Below are positions 23,599 through 32,526 of a DNA stretch of 33,246 bases, piece by piece. This DNA is from Bacillota bacterium. GTDB taxonomy: Bacteria; Bacillota; DTU065. How positions within the stretch are numbered: position 1 is the first letter of the stretch; the number at the start of each line of letters is the position of its first letter. The DNA lies in contig JAQVYS010000016.1 in NCBI GenBank assembly GCA_028708605.1, positions 1-33,246 on the forward strand, read 5' to 3'. Made by a program: the position numbers and the translations under genes. Below the pieces are notes generated by a model that saw only the letters and a program-made list of their open reading frames with translations, did not search any database and was not told the origin of the DNA.

Positions 23599-23913
23599 GT
23601 GCAAGAAGCTGGCAAAATTATCAAGATAGATCGTGTGATCCATGAACCTGTACGCCTTGCAATCATGAGTTGTCTATATGAAAAAAAATACGTAGATTTT
23701 GTCTTTATCTTAGAGAAGCTCGACCTTACAAGAGGAAATTTAGCAAGTCACATAAAAAGACTAGAATATGCAGGTTATGTTGATGTGATCAAGACTTTTA
23801 AAGAGCGTATACCTCATACTACTTATGCACTTACAACAAAGGGTAAAAAGGCCTATGAAAAATACTGGTGTTTTTTTGACGAGATCCGTCAAGATATAGA
23901 CCTGGAGGGTTAA
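23599..23913 (+). CDS. Small winged-helix DNA-binding protein abutting smc
   Basis: 104 residues made almost entirely of one MarR/ArsR-like winged helix: HEPVRLAIMSCLY (about 15-27), FVFILEKLDLTRGNLASHIK (recognition helix, about 34-53), then a wing ending TTYALTTKGKKAYEKYW. It matches the stand-alone winged-helix regulators often annotated as HTH_27 or PadR/MarR-like; no effector domain is present. It starts at GTG 23599 with AGGGGG 8 nt ahead. The TAA is one base before the smc ATG, and the smc SD GGAGGG lies inside its last codons, so the two are almost certainly co-translated. A role in controlling the smc operon is inferred from position. Confidence 0.85.
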   Translation: MQEAGKIIKIDRVIHEPVRLAIMSCLYEKKYVDFVFILEKLDLTRGNLASHIKRLEYAGYVDVIKTFKERIPHTTYALTTKGKKAYEKYWCFFDEIRQDIDLEG

Positions 23914-23914
23914 A

Positions 23915-26900
23915 ATGCAACTGAAAAAACTCGAAGTCTATGGCTTCAAATCTTTTGCTGATAAGACTGTAATCGAATTCCCTGCAGGGATAACTGCCAT
24001 TGTTGGCCCAAATGGTAGTGGCAAAAGCAATGTAGTAGATGCAATTCGCTGGGTATTAGGTGAGCAATCAGCTAAGGAACTACGTGGAGAAAAAGTTGAG
24101 GATTTTATTTTCAATGGTAGTAAAACCAGACATAAATTAGGGTATACTCAGGTTTCCTTAACTTTCGATAATTGTGACAGTTATCTGTCTACAGATTTTA
24201 ATGAAGTTACTATCACTAGGAAAGCTTACCGGTCTGGAGAAAGCGAATATTATCTTAATAAATCTCGTTGCAGGCTTAAAGATATTCAAGAGCTCTTTTT
24301 AGATACAGGACTTGGGCGTCATTCTTTTGCCATGATTAGCCAAGGTCAGGTAGAAAGTCTGATAGAGGCAAGGCCTATTGATCGAAGGCAGCTCTTTGAT
24401 GATGCTTGTGGTATTAACAAATACAAGGTAAAAAAAGACGAAACCTTAAGAAAGTTAGAACGAACCGAGTTGGATTTGGCAAGAGCAACAGATATTGCCT
24501 TAGAACTGGAAGGTCGCATTGAACCGCTTAAAGTAGCTAAAGAAAATGCAGAGCGATACCTAGAACTTAAGGATGCACTGACAGAATCTAAAGAAAAATT
24601 GATCCTCTCGGAATATCTAGTTTATTGGAAGGCAGCAAACCTTAAAAGAGAAGAGAAAGTACACGCTGAAAATCAGACAATTGAGTTAAACAATAAGCTT
24701 CACCAACTAGAAGTCAATGAGGCGAAACTAAAAAACGATTATGATCAGATAGAAGAGAACCTATCAAAAAAGCAAAATGAGTTGTTTTCACTAGAGCAGT
24801 CTCTCCAGCAAATCGCGGGAGATTTAAGAGTTATTAAAGAAAGACAGGTAAACTTGCGAGAAAAAAACCGACTAATTAAAGAGACGATTTTTTCTTCTAA
24901 AATGCAAAAAAAAGAGCAGGAAGAAAAGCTATTAGAGGCTCAAAGTTTTGAAAATACTCTTTTAAAAGAGTTAAATACTCTAAAGGAAGAGTTAGATAAA
25001 AAACAAGTTGAGCTAGAAGAGTATCTTTTAAGCAAACAAAATAATCAGACCGAGATAGAAAAGACTAAGGATGATCTGTTTTCATTAGTTCAAGAGATTT
25101 CTGATAAGAAAAATCAAAAAAACCAACTGGAAAAAGATCTCGATCTGATTCAGACATTTCTTTCTAGAGAAGAAAGCGCGAGGTTAGATATTAAAAACCA
25201 GCTAGAATCACTAGAGAAAGAAAAAACTGCTTTGGAGATAGAAATAGCTACTTTAGAAGAAGCAAACACTAATCTGCAAACTAATATTGATGAAAAGACT
25301 AAAGACCTAAAAATAGAACAAGAAAAACTGCTTAATCAAACTGCTTTATATGATCAGAAGAAAGAAAAACTACGTGCACAAAATGCACGTTACGAGGCTC
25401 TATGTGCTACAGAGGAAGACCTAATCGGTTATCAGGCGGGAGTTAAAGCTATTCTGAAAGCTAAAAAGCCTGGTATCTTAGGTGCTATTGCCAAGATCAT
25501 TAAAGTGGACAATGAGCTTACAAAGGCAGTTGAAGCTGTTCTTGGAGGTCAACTCCAAGGAGTTGTTACCTCCACTGATTTTGCTGCTCAAAAAGCCATC
25601 GATTTTCTTAAAGAAGAAAAACTAGGTAAAGCTACGTTTTATCCATTAAACCTCTTAGAGGCTAGACCTTTGCCAGAGTCGGATCTAAAGCTACTAGATT
25701 TACCTGGTGTTTTGGGTTTGCTTTCAGAGTTCTTAGAGTTTAATCACCCTTATGACAAGCAGAAAGACTCTTTAAACCTACTAGCCAAATATCTTGGAGG
25801 CAGAACCTTTGTAACAGATAATCTTGAAAACGCAAGGCAGCTTGCTAGAGCATGTCGGAGCCGCTACCGGATAGTTACTAAAACTGGTGAGGTTATCTGG
25901 ACGGGTGGAACTATGAGCGGCGGAGAAGAGAAAGAAGAACGAGTTGGCTTGTTAAAAAGGCAAGCCTTAACTAGAGATTTAAAAGAAGAGATTTTAGAAG
26001 GCTCCAAACTTTTAACAAAAGAAAAAACTGCTCTTGAGAGTTTTGCCCTAGAGGTGGATCAGAAAAACAGCAACCTTATTGATTTAGTTAATAAGTTAAA
26101 ACAAGAGCAGATGAGGCTTGATTCATTAAAGTCTAATATTTTACCTATAAGCGAAAAGATTGCAGCACTGGAGAATGAAATAAATACTAGTTTAATAGAA
26201 GAAGAGCGCTTAGATGTACAAACTAAGACAGCAAATAAAAGCATAGAAGAGGTCGCTCTAGAGATTACAAAATTAGAAAAAAAACAAAAGACTCTACTTG
26301 AAGACCTTAATTATTTAGTAAGTAAAGAGTGGACTAAAGAGCCGGTATTAAGAGCAAGTTACCAACAGTTAAAGGATCAAGAGACTATAAAAAGAGAGAG
26401 ATTAGCTTCATCTGAAAGCAAGCGAGATGAGCTTTTAGCAATAAAGGATGAGATCGCAGTTAAAATTGCATCCCAATATGAGGAGTTAGGGAGAGTTATG
26501 CTCTCCCAAGTTCAAGAGAGACTAAATGCTTTAAACAAGAATAAATTAAGGGCAGTCTTGCTTTTTGAAAGTGAAACAACTAGAAAATCTCTAAAGACAC
26601 AAAGAGAAGAAAAAGCCAAGATGCTTGAGCTTATTGGGTCTATAGAGACTCAGATCAATGCACTCAGACCAGAGATCTCTAAAATAGAAGCTTTGCTTAG
26701 GGATATTACAGGTGAGTATGCTAAATTAGAAAGCCAGATTGAAAACACCACAGAAAAAGCCGAGGAACTTGGGATCTCAATTTTGGATGTTTCTGATGCG
26801 TATGATATTCCTAAGGAAGAGAGAACCAAACTCCAACAAGTTGTAAGAAAGTTAGACAAAGAGATCAATGCGCTTGGAATTGTTAATGTAGGAGCTATAG

Positions 26901-27496
26901 GAGAATACAAGGAAGTCTACGAGCGTTATACCTTCTTAAGCACTCAAATTACTGATCTAAGTACAGCAAAAGCCGATCTGTTAGAGGTATTATCTCAGCT
27001 AGACAAGCAAAGTAGAGAAAAATTTTTAGAAGCTTTTTATGAGATTAAAGCAGAGTTTGAAAGTCTCTTTACGAATCTTTTTGGGGGAGGACAGGCAACA
27101 CTTCTCTTAGAAGAGGGAGACATCTTAGAAGCAGGAATTGAGATTAAGGCACAACCACCTGGCAAGAAGTTGCAAAGCATAGCGCTTTTAAGTGGTGGAG
27201 AAAAGACTTTGACAGCAATTGCCTTAGTTTTTGCGGTAATCTCTGTTAAAAAGGTTCCTTTCTATTTATTTGACGAGGTTGACGCTGCCCTTGACGAAGC
27301 TAATTTACTTCGTTTTCTGGCTCTAATCAAGGACAAAGCCGAGGCATCGCAGATTATCTTAATTACGCATAGACGGCGCTCTATGGAAGAGGCTCATCTC
27401 CTATATGGAGTTACAATGGAAGAAAAAGGTGTAAGTAAGATTTTAGCACTTCGCCTAGAAGACAAAAATGCAGCAGCGACTTATGAAAGCAACTAG
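23915..27496 (+). CDS. smc: Chromosome partition/condensation protein SMC
   Basis: 1193-residue SMC ATPase that, with ScpA and ScpB, organises and resolves the chromosome. The N-terminal head has GPNGSGKS (31-38, Walker A). A long coiled coil (about 170-500) leads to the hinge (about 505-665, with GGTMSGGEE at its end), then the returning coil and the C-terminal head with the LLSGGEKT signature (about 1090-1098) and Walker B FYLFDEVDAALDEAN. Length is typical. It is followed after 15 bases by ftsY, in the common smc-ftsY pair. Confidence 0.98.
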   Translation: MQLKKLEVYGFKSFADKTVIEFPAGITAIVGPNGSGKSNVVDAIRWVLGEQSAKELRGEKVEDFIFNGSKTRHKLGYTQVSLTFDNCDSYLSTDFNEVTITRKAYRSGESEYYLNKSRCRLKDIQELFLDTGLGRHSFAMISQGQVESLIEARPIDRRQLFDDACGINKYKVKKDETLRKLERTELDLARATDIALELEGRIEPLKVAKENAERYLELKDALTESKEKLILSEYLVYWKAANLKREEKVHAENQTIELNNKLHQLEVNEAKLKNDYDQIEENLSKKQNELFSLEQSLQQIAGDLRVIKERQVNLREKNRLIKETIFSSKMQKKEQEEKLLEAQSFENTLLKELNTLKEELDKKQVELEEYLLSKQNNQTEIEKTKDDLFSLVQEISDKKNQKNQLEKDLDLIQTFLSREESARLDIKNQLESLEKEKTALEIEIATLEEANTNLQTNIDEKTKDLKIEQEKLLNQTALYDQKKEKLRAQNARYEALCATEEDLIGYQAGVKAILKAKKPGILGAIAKIIKVDNELTKAVEAVLGGQLQGVVTSTDFAAQKAIDFLKEEKLGKATFYPLNLLEARPLPESDLKLLDLPGVLGLLSEFLEFNHPYDKQKDSLNLLAKYLGGRTFVTDNLENARQLARACRSRYRIVTKTGEVIWTGGTMSGGEEKEERVGLLKRQALTRDLKEEILEGSKLLTKEKTALESFALEVDQKNSNLIDLVNKLKQEQMRLDSLKSNILPISEKIAALENEINTSLIEEERLDVQTKTANKSIEEVALEITKLEKKQKTLLEDLNYLVSKEWTKEPVLRASYQQLKDQETIKRERLASSESKRDELLAIKDEIAVKIASQYEELGRVMLSQVQERLNALNKNKLRAVLLFESETTRKSLKTQREEKAKMLELIGSIETQINALRPEISKIEALLRDITGEYAKLESQIENTTEKAEELGISILDVSDAYDIPKEERTKLQQVVRKLDKEINALGIVNVGAIGEYKEVYERYTFLSTQITDLSTAKADLLEVLSQLDKQSREKFLEAFYEIKAEFESLFTNLFGGGQATLLLEEGDILEAGIEIKAQPPGKKLQSIALLSGGEKTLTAIALVFAVISVKKVPFYLFDEVDAALDEANLLRFLALIKDKAEASQIILITHRRRSMEEAHLLYGVTMEEKGVSKILALRLEDKNAAATYESN

Positions 27497-27511
27497 CCAA
27501 GGAGTGATATT

Positions 27512-28420
27512 GTGGGATTTTTTGATAGATTATTTAGCGGACTTACTAAGACAAGAGATAATCTTGTAAAACAGATTAAATCCGTATTAAAAGGTAAGAA
27601 GATTTCAGAGGAACTATTTGAAGAACTAGAAGAAATCTTGATCGGTGCAGATATTGGTGTAAAAAGTACTCTGGAAATTGTAGAAAATGTAAGAGAGCGT
27701 TGTAAGAATGAGAAGATTCAAGACGGCGAAGAGGTTGAAAAAATCCTCAAAGATGAATTAAAGAAACTCTTGGGTGAAAACTCAGCATTAAAACCACCTG
27801 AAACTACGCCATGGGTAATTATGGTTGTAGGAGTTAATGGTGTAGGTAAAACTACAACCATAGGAAAGCTTGCTGCCAAATTTACTAAAGAGGGCAAAAA
27901 GGTAATGCTCGCTGCTGGTGACACCTTTAGAGCGGCAGCTGCAGAGCAGCTTGGTATCTGGGCAGAGAGATCAAAAGCCCAGTTAATACGTCACGCCGAA
28001 GGTTCGGATCCAGCTGCGGTAGCCTTTGATGCAGTGCAAGCAGCAAAAACACGCAAATCTGATGTTTTGATTGTTGACACAGCAGGAAGGCTCCACACCA
28101 AGAGCAATCTAATGGATGAACTAAAGAAGGTTCGTAGAGTAATAGATAGGGAAATGCCTGGTGCTCCTCATGATGTACTTCTAGTTATGGATGCAACAAC
28201 CGGACAAAATGGCTTAAGCCAAGCTAAAGTTTTCAAAGAAACAACTGAAGTTAACGGAATTGTGTTGACAAAACTAGACGGTACATCAAAAGGCGGTATT
28301 ATTGTCGCTATTAAAAAAGAATTGGATCTTCCTGTAAAATACATTGGCGTTGGTGAGGGGATCGATGATTTGCAAGAGTTTAATCCAGATGAGTTTATTG
28401 AAGCGTTATTCGGTAATTAA
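27512..28420 (+). CDS. ftsY: Signal recognition particle receptor FtsY
   Basis: 302-residue SRP GTPase receptor at the membrane; it docks the Ffh-ribosome complex at SecYEG. The N domain is followed by the G domain with VGVNGVGKTTT (P-loop, about 104-114), DTFRAAAAEQL, DTAGR (about 189) and TKLDGTSKGG. The long acidic A domain of some Proteobacteria is absent, as in most Gram-positives; membrane contact is through the N-terminal helix MGFFDRLFSGL. GTG 27512 with AAGGAG ahead. A hairpin without T-run immediately follows. Confidence 0.97.
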   Translation: MGFFDRLFSGLTKTRDNLVKQIKSVLKGKKISEELFEELEEILIGADIGVKSTLEIVENVRERCKNEKIQDGEEVEKILKDELKKLLGENSALKPPETTPWVIMVVGVNGVGKTTTIGKLAAKFTKEGKKVMLAAGDTFRAAAAEQLGIWAERSKAQLIRHAEGSDPAAVAFDAVQAAKTRKSDVLIVDTAGRLHTKSNLMDELKKVRRVIDREMPGAPHDVLLVMDATTGQNGLSQAKVFKETTEVNGIVLTKLDGTSKGGIIVAIKKELDLPVKYIGVGEGIDDLQEFNPDEFIEALFGN

Positions 28421-28446
28421 GGTGTCAAGGGAAAAAGCTTGACACC
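28421..28446 (+). other. Hairpin after ftsY overlapping the ylxM promoter
   Basis: GGTGTCAAG (28421-28429) pairs with CTTGACACC (28438-28446). There is no T-run. Its 3' arm contains the -35 element of the next promoter. Confidence 0.75.
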
Positions 28447-28467
28447 GATATACAAATAATTTATACT
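28439..28467 (+). promoter_or_regulatory. SigA promoter of ylxM-ffh-rpsP
   Basis: Consensus TTGACA (28439-28444), 17 nt and TATACT (28462-28467). The predicted start is near 28474, inside a CTACC-TAA-GGTAG dyad (28466-28478) that could be an operator or a 5' hairpin. Confidence 0.88.
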
Positions 28468-28487
28468 ACCTAAGGTAGGGGACTGCC

Positions 28488-28832
28488 ATGGAAATAATTA
28501 AAACAGTGCGCATGGGTCTTCTTAATGACTTCTATGGTCAATTGCTTACACCAAAGCAAAAACGTTGCATTCAGCTTTATTACGAAGCCGATCTCTCGCT
28601 TGCAGAGACTGCTGAACGATTCGGCAGTAGTCGGCAGGCGGTATACGATCTCCTCAAGCGTACAGAAAAGCTCCTTGAAGAGTACGAACAAAAGCTAGGT
28701 CTTTTAGAAAAACATGAAAAACGGACAAAGCAATATAAACAGATTAAGGCACTTGCTAAAGGATCCGAACATGAGAAGGAGCTTAAACAATTAGTAGCTG
28801 AACTCGAAAGGATGGAGACCGGTGATATTTGA
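28488..28832 (+). CDS. ylxM: YlxM/p13-like helix-turn-helix protein
   Basis: 114-residue protein of the YlxM/p13 family, conserved upstream of ffh in Firmicutes. An HTH similar to sigma region 4 ([23 protein letters not shown], about 42-64) is followed by a charged coiled-coil tail. In streptococci, YlxM binds the SRP and RNA; this is known of the family and not shown here. ATG 28488 with AGGGGA ahead. It overlaps the ffh start by 11 bases. Confidence 0.93.
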   Translation: MEIIKTVRMGLLNDFYGQLLTPKQKRCIQLYYEADLSLAETAERFGSSRQAVYDLLKRTEKLLEEYEQKLGLLEKHEKRTKQYKQIKALAKGSEHEKELKQLVAELERMETGDI

Positions 28833-30162
28833 AAATCTAGCTGAGAAACTGCAAAATACTTTTAGCGGTTTAAAAAACCGTGGCAAATTAAGTGAAAAAG
28901 ACGTAGAGTTGGCCTTAAAGGAAGTCCGTTTAGCTCTATTAGAAGCGGATGTTAATTATAAAGTAGTCAAAACCTTTACTGAACGAGTAAGAACTAGGGC
29001 TGTGGGAGAAGAGGTTCTAAAAAGCCTTACGCCAGCTCAGCAGGTTATTAAGATCGTTTATGACGAGCTTACCGCTTTAATGGGAGGAGCTGTTTCGGGA
29101 CTTAATTTGTCGCACTCTCCTTCGAACATTATGATGGTAGGGCTGCAAGGTGCAGGTAAGACAACCACTGCTGGGAAGCTTGCAAGAAACCTCAAAGAAA
29201 ATGGACGTCGGCCGCTTTTAGTCGCTTGTGACATCTACAGACCTGCTGCTATTAAGCAACTGCAAGTGGTTGGCTCACAGGTAGGGGTAGAGGTGTTTAG
29301 CGTAGCTGACCAGAAACCGGTTTCTATAGCTAAAGCAGCACTAAAGTACGCCAACCAAAATGGTTATGATGTAATTATCATCGATACAGCAGGACGACTG
29401 CACATAGACGAGGATCTGATGCAGGAATTAGTTGATATTAAGAGTGCATTAAATCCACAAGAGATTTTGTTTATAGCTGATGCAATGACAGGTCAAGATG
29501 CTGTCAATGTTGCAGACAGCTTTAACCAACGCTTGGATATTTCAGGTGTAATTCTAACTAAGATGGACGGCGATGCTAGAGGTGGAGCAGCGCTTTCTAT
29601 TCGCGAGGTAGTTGGCAAGCCAATTAAATACGCCTCTTTTGGCGAGAAACTCGATTCTTTAGAAGCTTTTCACCCAGATCGCATGACATCTAGAATTCTT
29701 GGGATGGGTGATCTTGGAACAATCTTAGAAAAAGCTCAAAAAGCCATCGATGAAAAAGATGCTCAGCAGATGATGGATAAGCTAACTACAGATGATTTTA
29801 ATCTTGAGGATTTTTATAATCAGATGCAGCAGATGAAAAAAATGGGTCCATTAAATCAGCTTCTTGAAATGGTGCCAGGTATGAACAAGCAACTCAAAGG
29901 TCAAGATTTGAGTGGTGCCGAAGATGAAATGAAAAAAATAGAAGCTATGATAAATTCGATGACAAATAAAGAGAGAAGACAGCCTGATATTATTGACGCT
30001 TCCCGAAAAAAGAGAATTGCTGTTGGCTCTGGCGTTAAAGTTCAGGATGTAAATAAACTTCTAAAACAGTTTAGCGAAACCAAAAAAATGATGAGACAGT
30101 TTGGCGGACTCGCTACTGGTAAAGGCAAACGTAAGATACGAATGCCATTTTTCGGAAAATAG
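28822..30162 (+). CDS. ffh: Signal recognition particle protein Ffh (SRP54)
   Basis: 446 residues. The NG domain has [15 protein letters not shown] (about 107-121), DTAGRL (about 188) and [14 protein letters not shown] (about 246). The Met-rich M domain (about 300-446) binds 4.5S/SRP RNA and signal sequences: [20 protein letters not shown] and VPGMNKQ. GTG 28822, with GGAG 4 nt ahead, overlaps ylxM, implying coupling. SRP RNA itself is not in the window. Confidence 0.97.
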   Translation: MIFENLAEKLQNTFSGLKNRGKLSEKDVELALKEVRLALLEADVNYKVVKTFTERVRTRAVGEEVLKSLTPAQQVIKIVYDELTALMGGAVSGLNLSHSPSNIMMVGLQGAGKTTTAGKLARNLKENGRRPLLVACDIYRPAAIKQLQVVGSQVGVEVFSVADQKPVSIAKAALKYANQNGYDVIIIDTAGRLHIDEDLMQELVDIKSALNPQEILFIADAMTGQDAVNVADSFNQRLDISGVILTKMDGDARGGAALSIREVVGKPIKYASFGEKLDSLEAFHPDRMTSRILGMGDLGTILEKAQKAIDEKDAQQMMDKLTTDDFNLEDFYNQMQQMKKMGPLNQLLEMVPGMNKQLKGQDLSGAEDEMKKIEAMINSMTNKERRQPDIIDASRKKRIAVGSGVKVQDVNKLLKQFSETKKMMRQFGGLATGKGKRKIRMPFFGK

Positions 30163-30175
30163 GAGGTGAAATGTT

Positions 30176-30454
30176 GTGAGTGTAAAAATTAGATTACGTC
30201 GTATGGGTAAAAAAAGACAACCTTTTTATCGTCTTGTAGTAGCTGATTCTCATACACAGAGAGACGGCCGCTTTATTGATATTATTGGGACATATAACCC
30301 ATTGACTCAGCCTGCTGAGGTAAAGATTGATGAAGAGAAAGCTTTAGAATGGTTGCAAAAAGGTGCTCAGCCATCTCAGACTGCAAAAAAACTTCTTTCT
30401 CAAGCTGGTATTATTGCCAAACACGCAAATAGAGATACTGAAGAAGCTAAGTAA
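30176..30454 (+). CDS. rpsP: Ribosomal protein S16
   Basis: 92-residue 30S protein beginning [20 protein letters not shown], canonical for S16, with DSRxxRDGRxI (here [19 protein letters not shown]). The start is GTG 30176 behind AGGAGGTGAAATGTT; the ATG at 30171 is immediately followed by a stop. It lies 13 bases after ffh, an established Firmicute order. Confidence 0.97.
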   Translation: MSVKIRLRRMGKKRQPFYRLVVADSHTQRDGRFIDIIGTYNPLTQPAEVKIDEEKALEWLQKGAQPSQTAKKLLSQAGIIAKHANRDTEEAK

Positions 30455-30490
30455 GAAGATCTAAAGTAAAACCATAAGGAGGCCTGTGCC

Positions 30491-30721
30491 ATGAAGGAAC
30501 TTATTGAAGTTCTTGCCAAAAGCCTTGTTGATAACCCAGACCAGGTCTTTGTTACAGAAAAGATCGACGGAGAAGTAATTTTCCTCGAGCTAAAAGTAGC
30601 AGATAGTGATATGGGAAAGGTTATTGGTAAACGGGGCAGAATAGCAAAAGCCCTGCGAACTGTGCTCAAGGCCGCAGCCAACAAAGATAGAAAAAAAGCT
30701 ATGCTTGAAATTGTGGGATAG
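30491..30721 (+). CDS. khpA: KH-domain RNA-binding protein KhpA (YlqC)
   Basis: 76-residue single KH domain with the GxxG loop in GKVIGKRGRIAKALRTVL (about 37-54). KhpA usually works with KhpB/Jag as an RNA-binding pair affecting cell division and length control. SD AAGGAGG precedes the ATG. It follows rpsP, and a strong terminator begins 6 bases after its stop. Confidence 0.95.
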   Translation: MKELIEVLAKSLVDNPDQVFVTEKIDGEVIFLELKVADSDMGKVIGKRGRIAKALRTVLKAAANKDRKKAMLEIVG

Positions 30722-30727
30722 AGTTTG

Positions 30728-30753
30728 GCAGGAGCAAGGGCTCCTGCTTTTTT
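30728..30753 (+). terminator. Internal terminator between khpA and rimM
   Basis: GCAGGAGC pairs with GCTCCTGC around AAGG, then T6. It is a full Rho-independent terminator inside an otherwise continuous operon, and no clear promoter lies between it and rimM. It should reduce rimM-trmD expression relative to rpsP-khpA. Confidence 0.9.
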
Positions 30754-30768
30754 ATGGAGGTTAGTTCT

Positions 30769-31281
30769 ATGAAACTTTATACCATAGGCAAAATTGTTGG
30801 GGCTCAAGGGTTAAAAGGGGAAGTAAAGGTGTATCCTGAAACAACTTTTCCAGAGAGATTTCTTGAAATGGGGAAGGTTCTAATTGGTAGTGATGATACA
30901 CAAAAACTGTTTAAAATTGTTTCTGCACGAATCCATAAAAACGTCATTATCTTAGATCTAGAGGGTATTATTACTAGAAATGATGCAGACGCATTAATTG
31001 GCAAAGTGCTTTATGTGACAGAAAATGAGCTCTATGAGCTTCCAGAAGACCACTACTATATCTTTGATCTAATTGGTCTTTTAGTGATAGACCGAAAATT
31101 TGGACAACTTGGAACCATCAAGAATGTCATAGAAGGTCCACAGGATCTCTATGTCATAGAGCCAAGCTCGCAGTCTCCTGCAAAAGAGGAGTTTTATATC
31201 CCAGCAGTTAAGGTGTTTATTGAAGAGATTGACTTAGAGACAAAAGAAATGCTAGTTGATCTACCGGAAGGCTTGTGGTAG
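30769..31281 (+). CDS. rimM: 16S rRNA processing protein RimM
   Basis: 170 residues, binding S19/the 30S head during late maturation. The N-terminal RimM barrel (GKIVGAQGLKGEVKVYPET) and the PRC-barrel C-terminal half (YYIFDLIGLLVID and IPAVKVFIEEIDLE) are visible. ATG 30769 is preferred over the in-frame ATG 30754 because GGAGG lies 8 nt ahead and the upstream ATG sits in the terminator tail. The end leaves 4 bases before the trmD ATG. Confidence 0.95.
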   Translation: MKLYTIGKIVGAQGLKGEVKVYPETTFPERFLEMGKVLIGSDDTQKLFKIVSARIHKNVIILDLEGIITRNDADALIGKVLYVTENELYELPEDHYYIFDLIGLLVIDRKFGQLGTIKNVIEGPQDLYVIEPSSQSPAKEEFYIPAVKVFIEEIDLETKEMLVDLPEGLW

Positions 31282-31285
31282 TAAA

Positions 31286-31978
31286 ATGAGAATAGATATT
31301 ATTTCACTTTTTCCGGAAATGTTCAATGCAGTTTTTGAGCAAAGCATTATTGGCAGAGCAAGGCTTTCGGGAAGGGTTGATATCATCGTCCATAACCTTA
31401 GGGACTATACTTATGATAAACATCGTACCGTAGACGATACTCCCTACGGCGGTGGCTCAGGGATGGTTCTTATGCCAGGGCCTTTATATGATGCTGTAAC
31501 TAAAGTTAAGTCATTGCCTGTAGGGTATATGAAAGAGCCCCAAAGACTTACAGTGTTTATGACCCCACAAGGCGAGCCCTTTAAGCAACAAACTGCTAAA
31601 AAACTAACAACTATCGATCAACTTATTTTGGTTTGTGGTCATTATGAGGGTTTTGATGAAAGAGCAAGAATGCTTCTAGCTGACTTAGAGATATCCATAG
31701 GTGATTTTGTCTTAACTGGAGGAGAGATTCCAGCAATGGCAATAACCGATGCTGTTGTAAGACTTTTGCCAGGAGTTCTTGGTGACGAATATTCTGCTCA
31801 TGAGGAATCTTTTACAGAAAACCTTTTAGAGTATCCGCATTATACTAGACCTAGAAACTTTAAGGGTTTAGAGGTCCCAGAGGTTTTGTTAAGTGGAAAT
31901 CATGGAGAGATTGCCAAGTGGCGAAAAGAGATGGCGAAAGAGCGGACTAAAAAAAGACGGCCAGAACTATTAAAGTGA
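31286..31978 (+). CDS. trmD: tRNA (guanine-N1)-methyltransferase TrmD
   Basis: 230-residue SPOUT enzyme forming m1G37 in tRNAs with G36, using S-adenosylmethionine. Key motifs are MRIDIISLFPEMF at the N-terminus, DDTPYGGGSGM, MTPQGEPF, GHYEGFDERA and the knot segment SIGDFVLTGGEIPAMA. ATG 31286 follows rimM closely and gives the canonical N-terminus; the upstream start at 31256 lies within rimM. The SD is weak, suggesting coupling to rimM translation. Confidence 0.96.
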   Translation: MRIDIISLFPEMFNAVFEQSIIGRARLSGRVDIIVHNLRDYTYDKHRTVDDTPYGGGSGMVLMPGPLYDAVTKVKSLPVGYMKEPQRLTVFMTPQGEPFKQQTAKKLTTIDQLILVCGHYEGFDERARMLLADLEISIGDFVLTGGEIPAMAITDAVVRLLPGVLGDEYSAHEESFTENLLEYPHYTRPRNFKGLEVPEVLLSGNHGEIAKWRKEMAKERTKKRRPELLK

Positions 31979-32011
31979 TTTAGTGATATACTACAAAACG
32001 AGAAGTATTGC

Positions 32012-32040
32012 TTGCCATCAAAAAAAGAAAATGCTATAAT
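32012..32040 (+). promoter_or_regulatory. SigA promoter of rplS
   Basis: TTGCCA (32012-32017), 17 nt, consensus TATAAT (32035-32040). The predicted start is near 32047, so rplS has its own transcript with a 64-nt leader. Confidence 0.85.
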
Positions 32041-32046
32041 TGGCAT

Positions 32047-32110
32047 GTTAGTGCGGATGGTCCGCTGTCGAGGGCGACAAGAACATCCTAAGAGAGGGGG
32101 TCTACTAAAA
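32047..32110 (+). ncRNA. L19-type ribosomal protein leader
   Basis: The leader forms GCGGA-TGG-TCCGC (32053-32065) and GTCG-AGGG-CGAC (32067-32078). GGATG (32055-32059) is also complementary to CATCC (32084-32088), either as an alternative pairing or a pseudoknot. Two hairpins and a GGATG/CATCC complement before rplS are what I recall of the Firmicute L19 leader, which is thought to mediate autogenous control by L19. The SD GAGAGGGGG follows. Confidence 0.75.
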
Positions 32111-32452
32111 GTGGACTTAATTAAAGTTGTCGAACAACAGTATGTTAAAGCTGACATTCCCGAATTTCGCCCTGGCGACATGGTAAGAGTTGATTATAAA
32201 GTCGTCGAAGGTGGTAAAGAACGTATACAAGCTTTCCAAGGAGTAGTTATTAAGCGCCAAGGCAGTGCTATTAAAGAGACCTTCACTGTGCGTAAACTCT
32301 CTAATGGAGTGGGCGTAGAAAGAACTTTTCCAGTGCATAGCCCTAAAGTAGCTAATATCGAGGTTCTGCGCAAAGGTAAAGTTCGTCGTGCTAAACTTTA
32401 TTATCTTAGAGATCGTCAAGGCAAAGCAGCTAGAATTAAAGAACGTGTGTAA
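32111..32452 (+). CDS. rplS: Ribosomal protein L19
   Basis: 113 residues from GTG 32111 ([20 protein letters not shown]), giving the canonical L19 N-terminus; [20 protein letters not shown] and the C-terminal [18 protein letters not shown] are diagnostic. L19 sits at the 30S/50S interface. The longer in-frame start at 32012 falls in the promoter. SD GAGAGGGGG lies about 10 nt ahead. Terminator follows. Confidence 0.97.
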   Translation: MDLIKVVEQQYVKADIPEFRPGDMVRVDYKVVEGGKERIQAFQGVVIKRQGSAIKETFTVRKLSNGVGVERTFPVHSPKVANIEVLRKGKVRRAKLYYLRDRQGKAARIKERV

Positions 32453-32458
32453 AAGTGA

Positions 32459-32485
32459 GGGGACTGCCAAAACAGTCCCTTTTTT
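32459..32485 (+). terminator. Terminator after rplS
   Basis: GGGACTG (32460-32466) pairs with CAGTCCC (32473-32479), then T6. The stem sequence resembles the spoVS terminator. Confidence 0.9.
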
Positions 32486-32526
32486 CTATACTTTTTAAAT
32501 ATAGTTACATAATAGGAGGGAAAATA

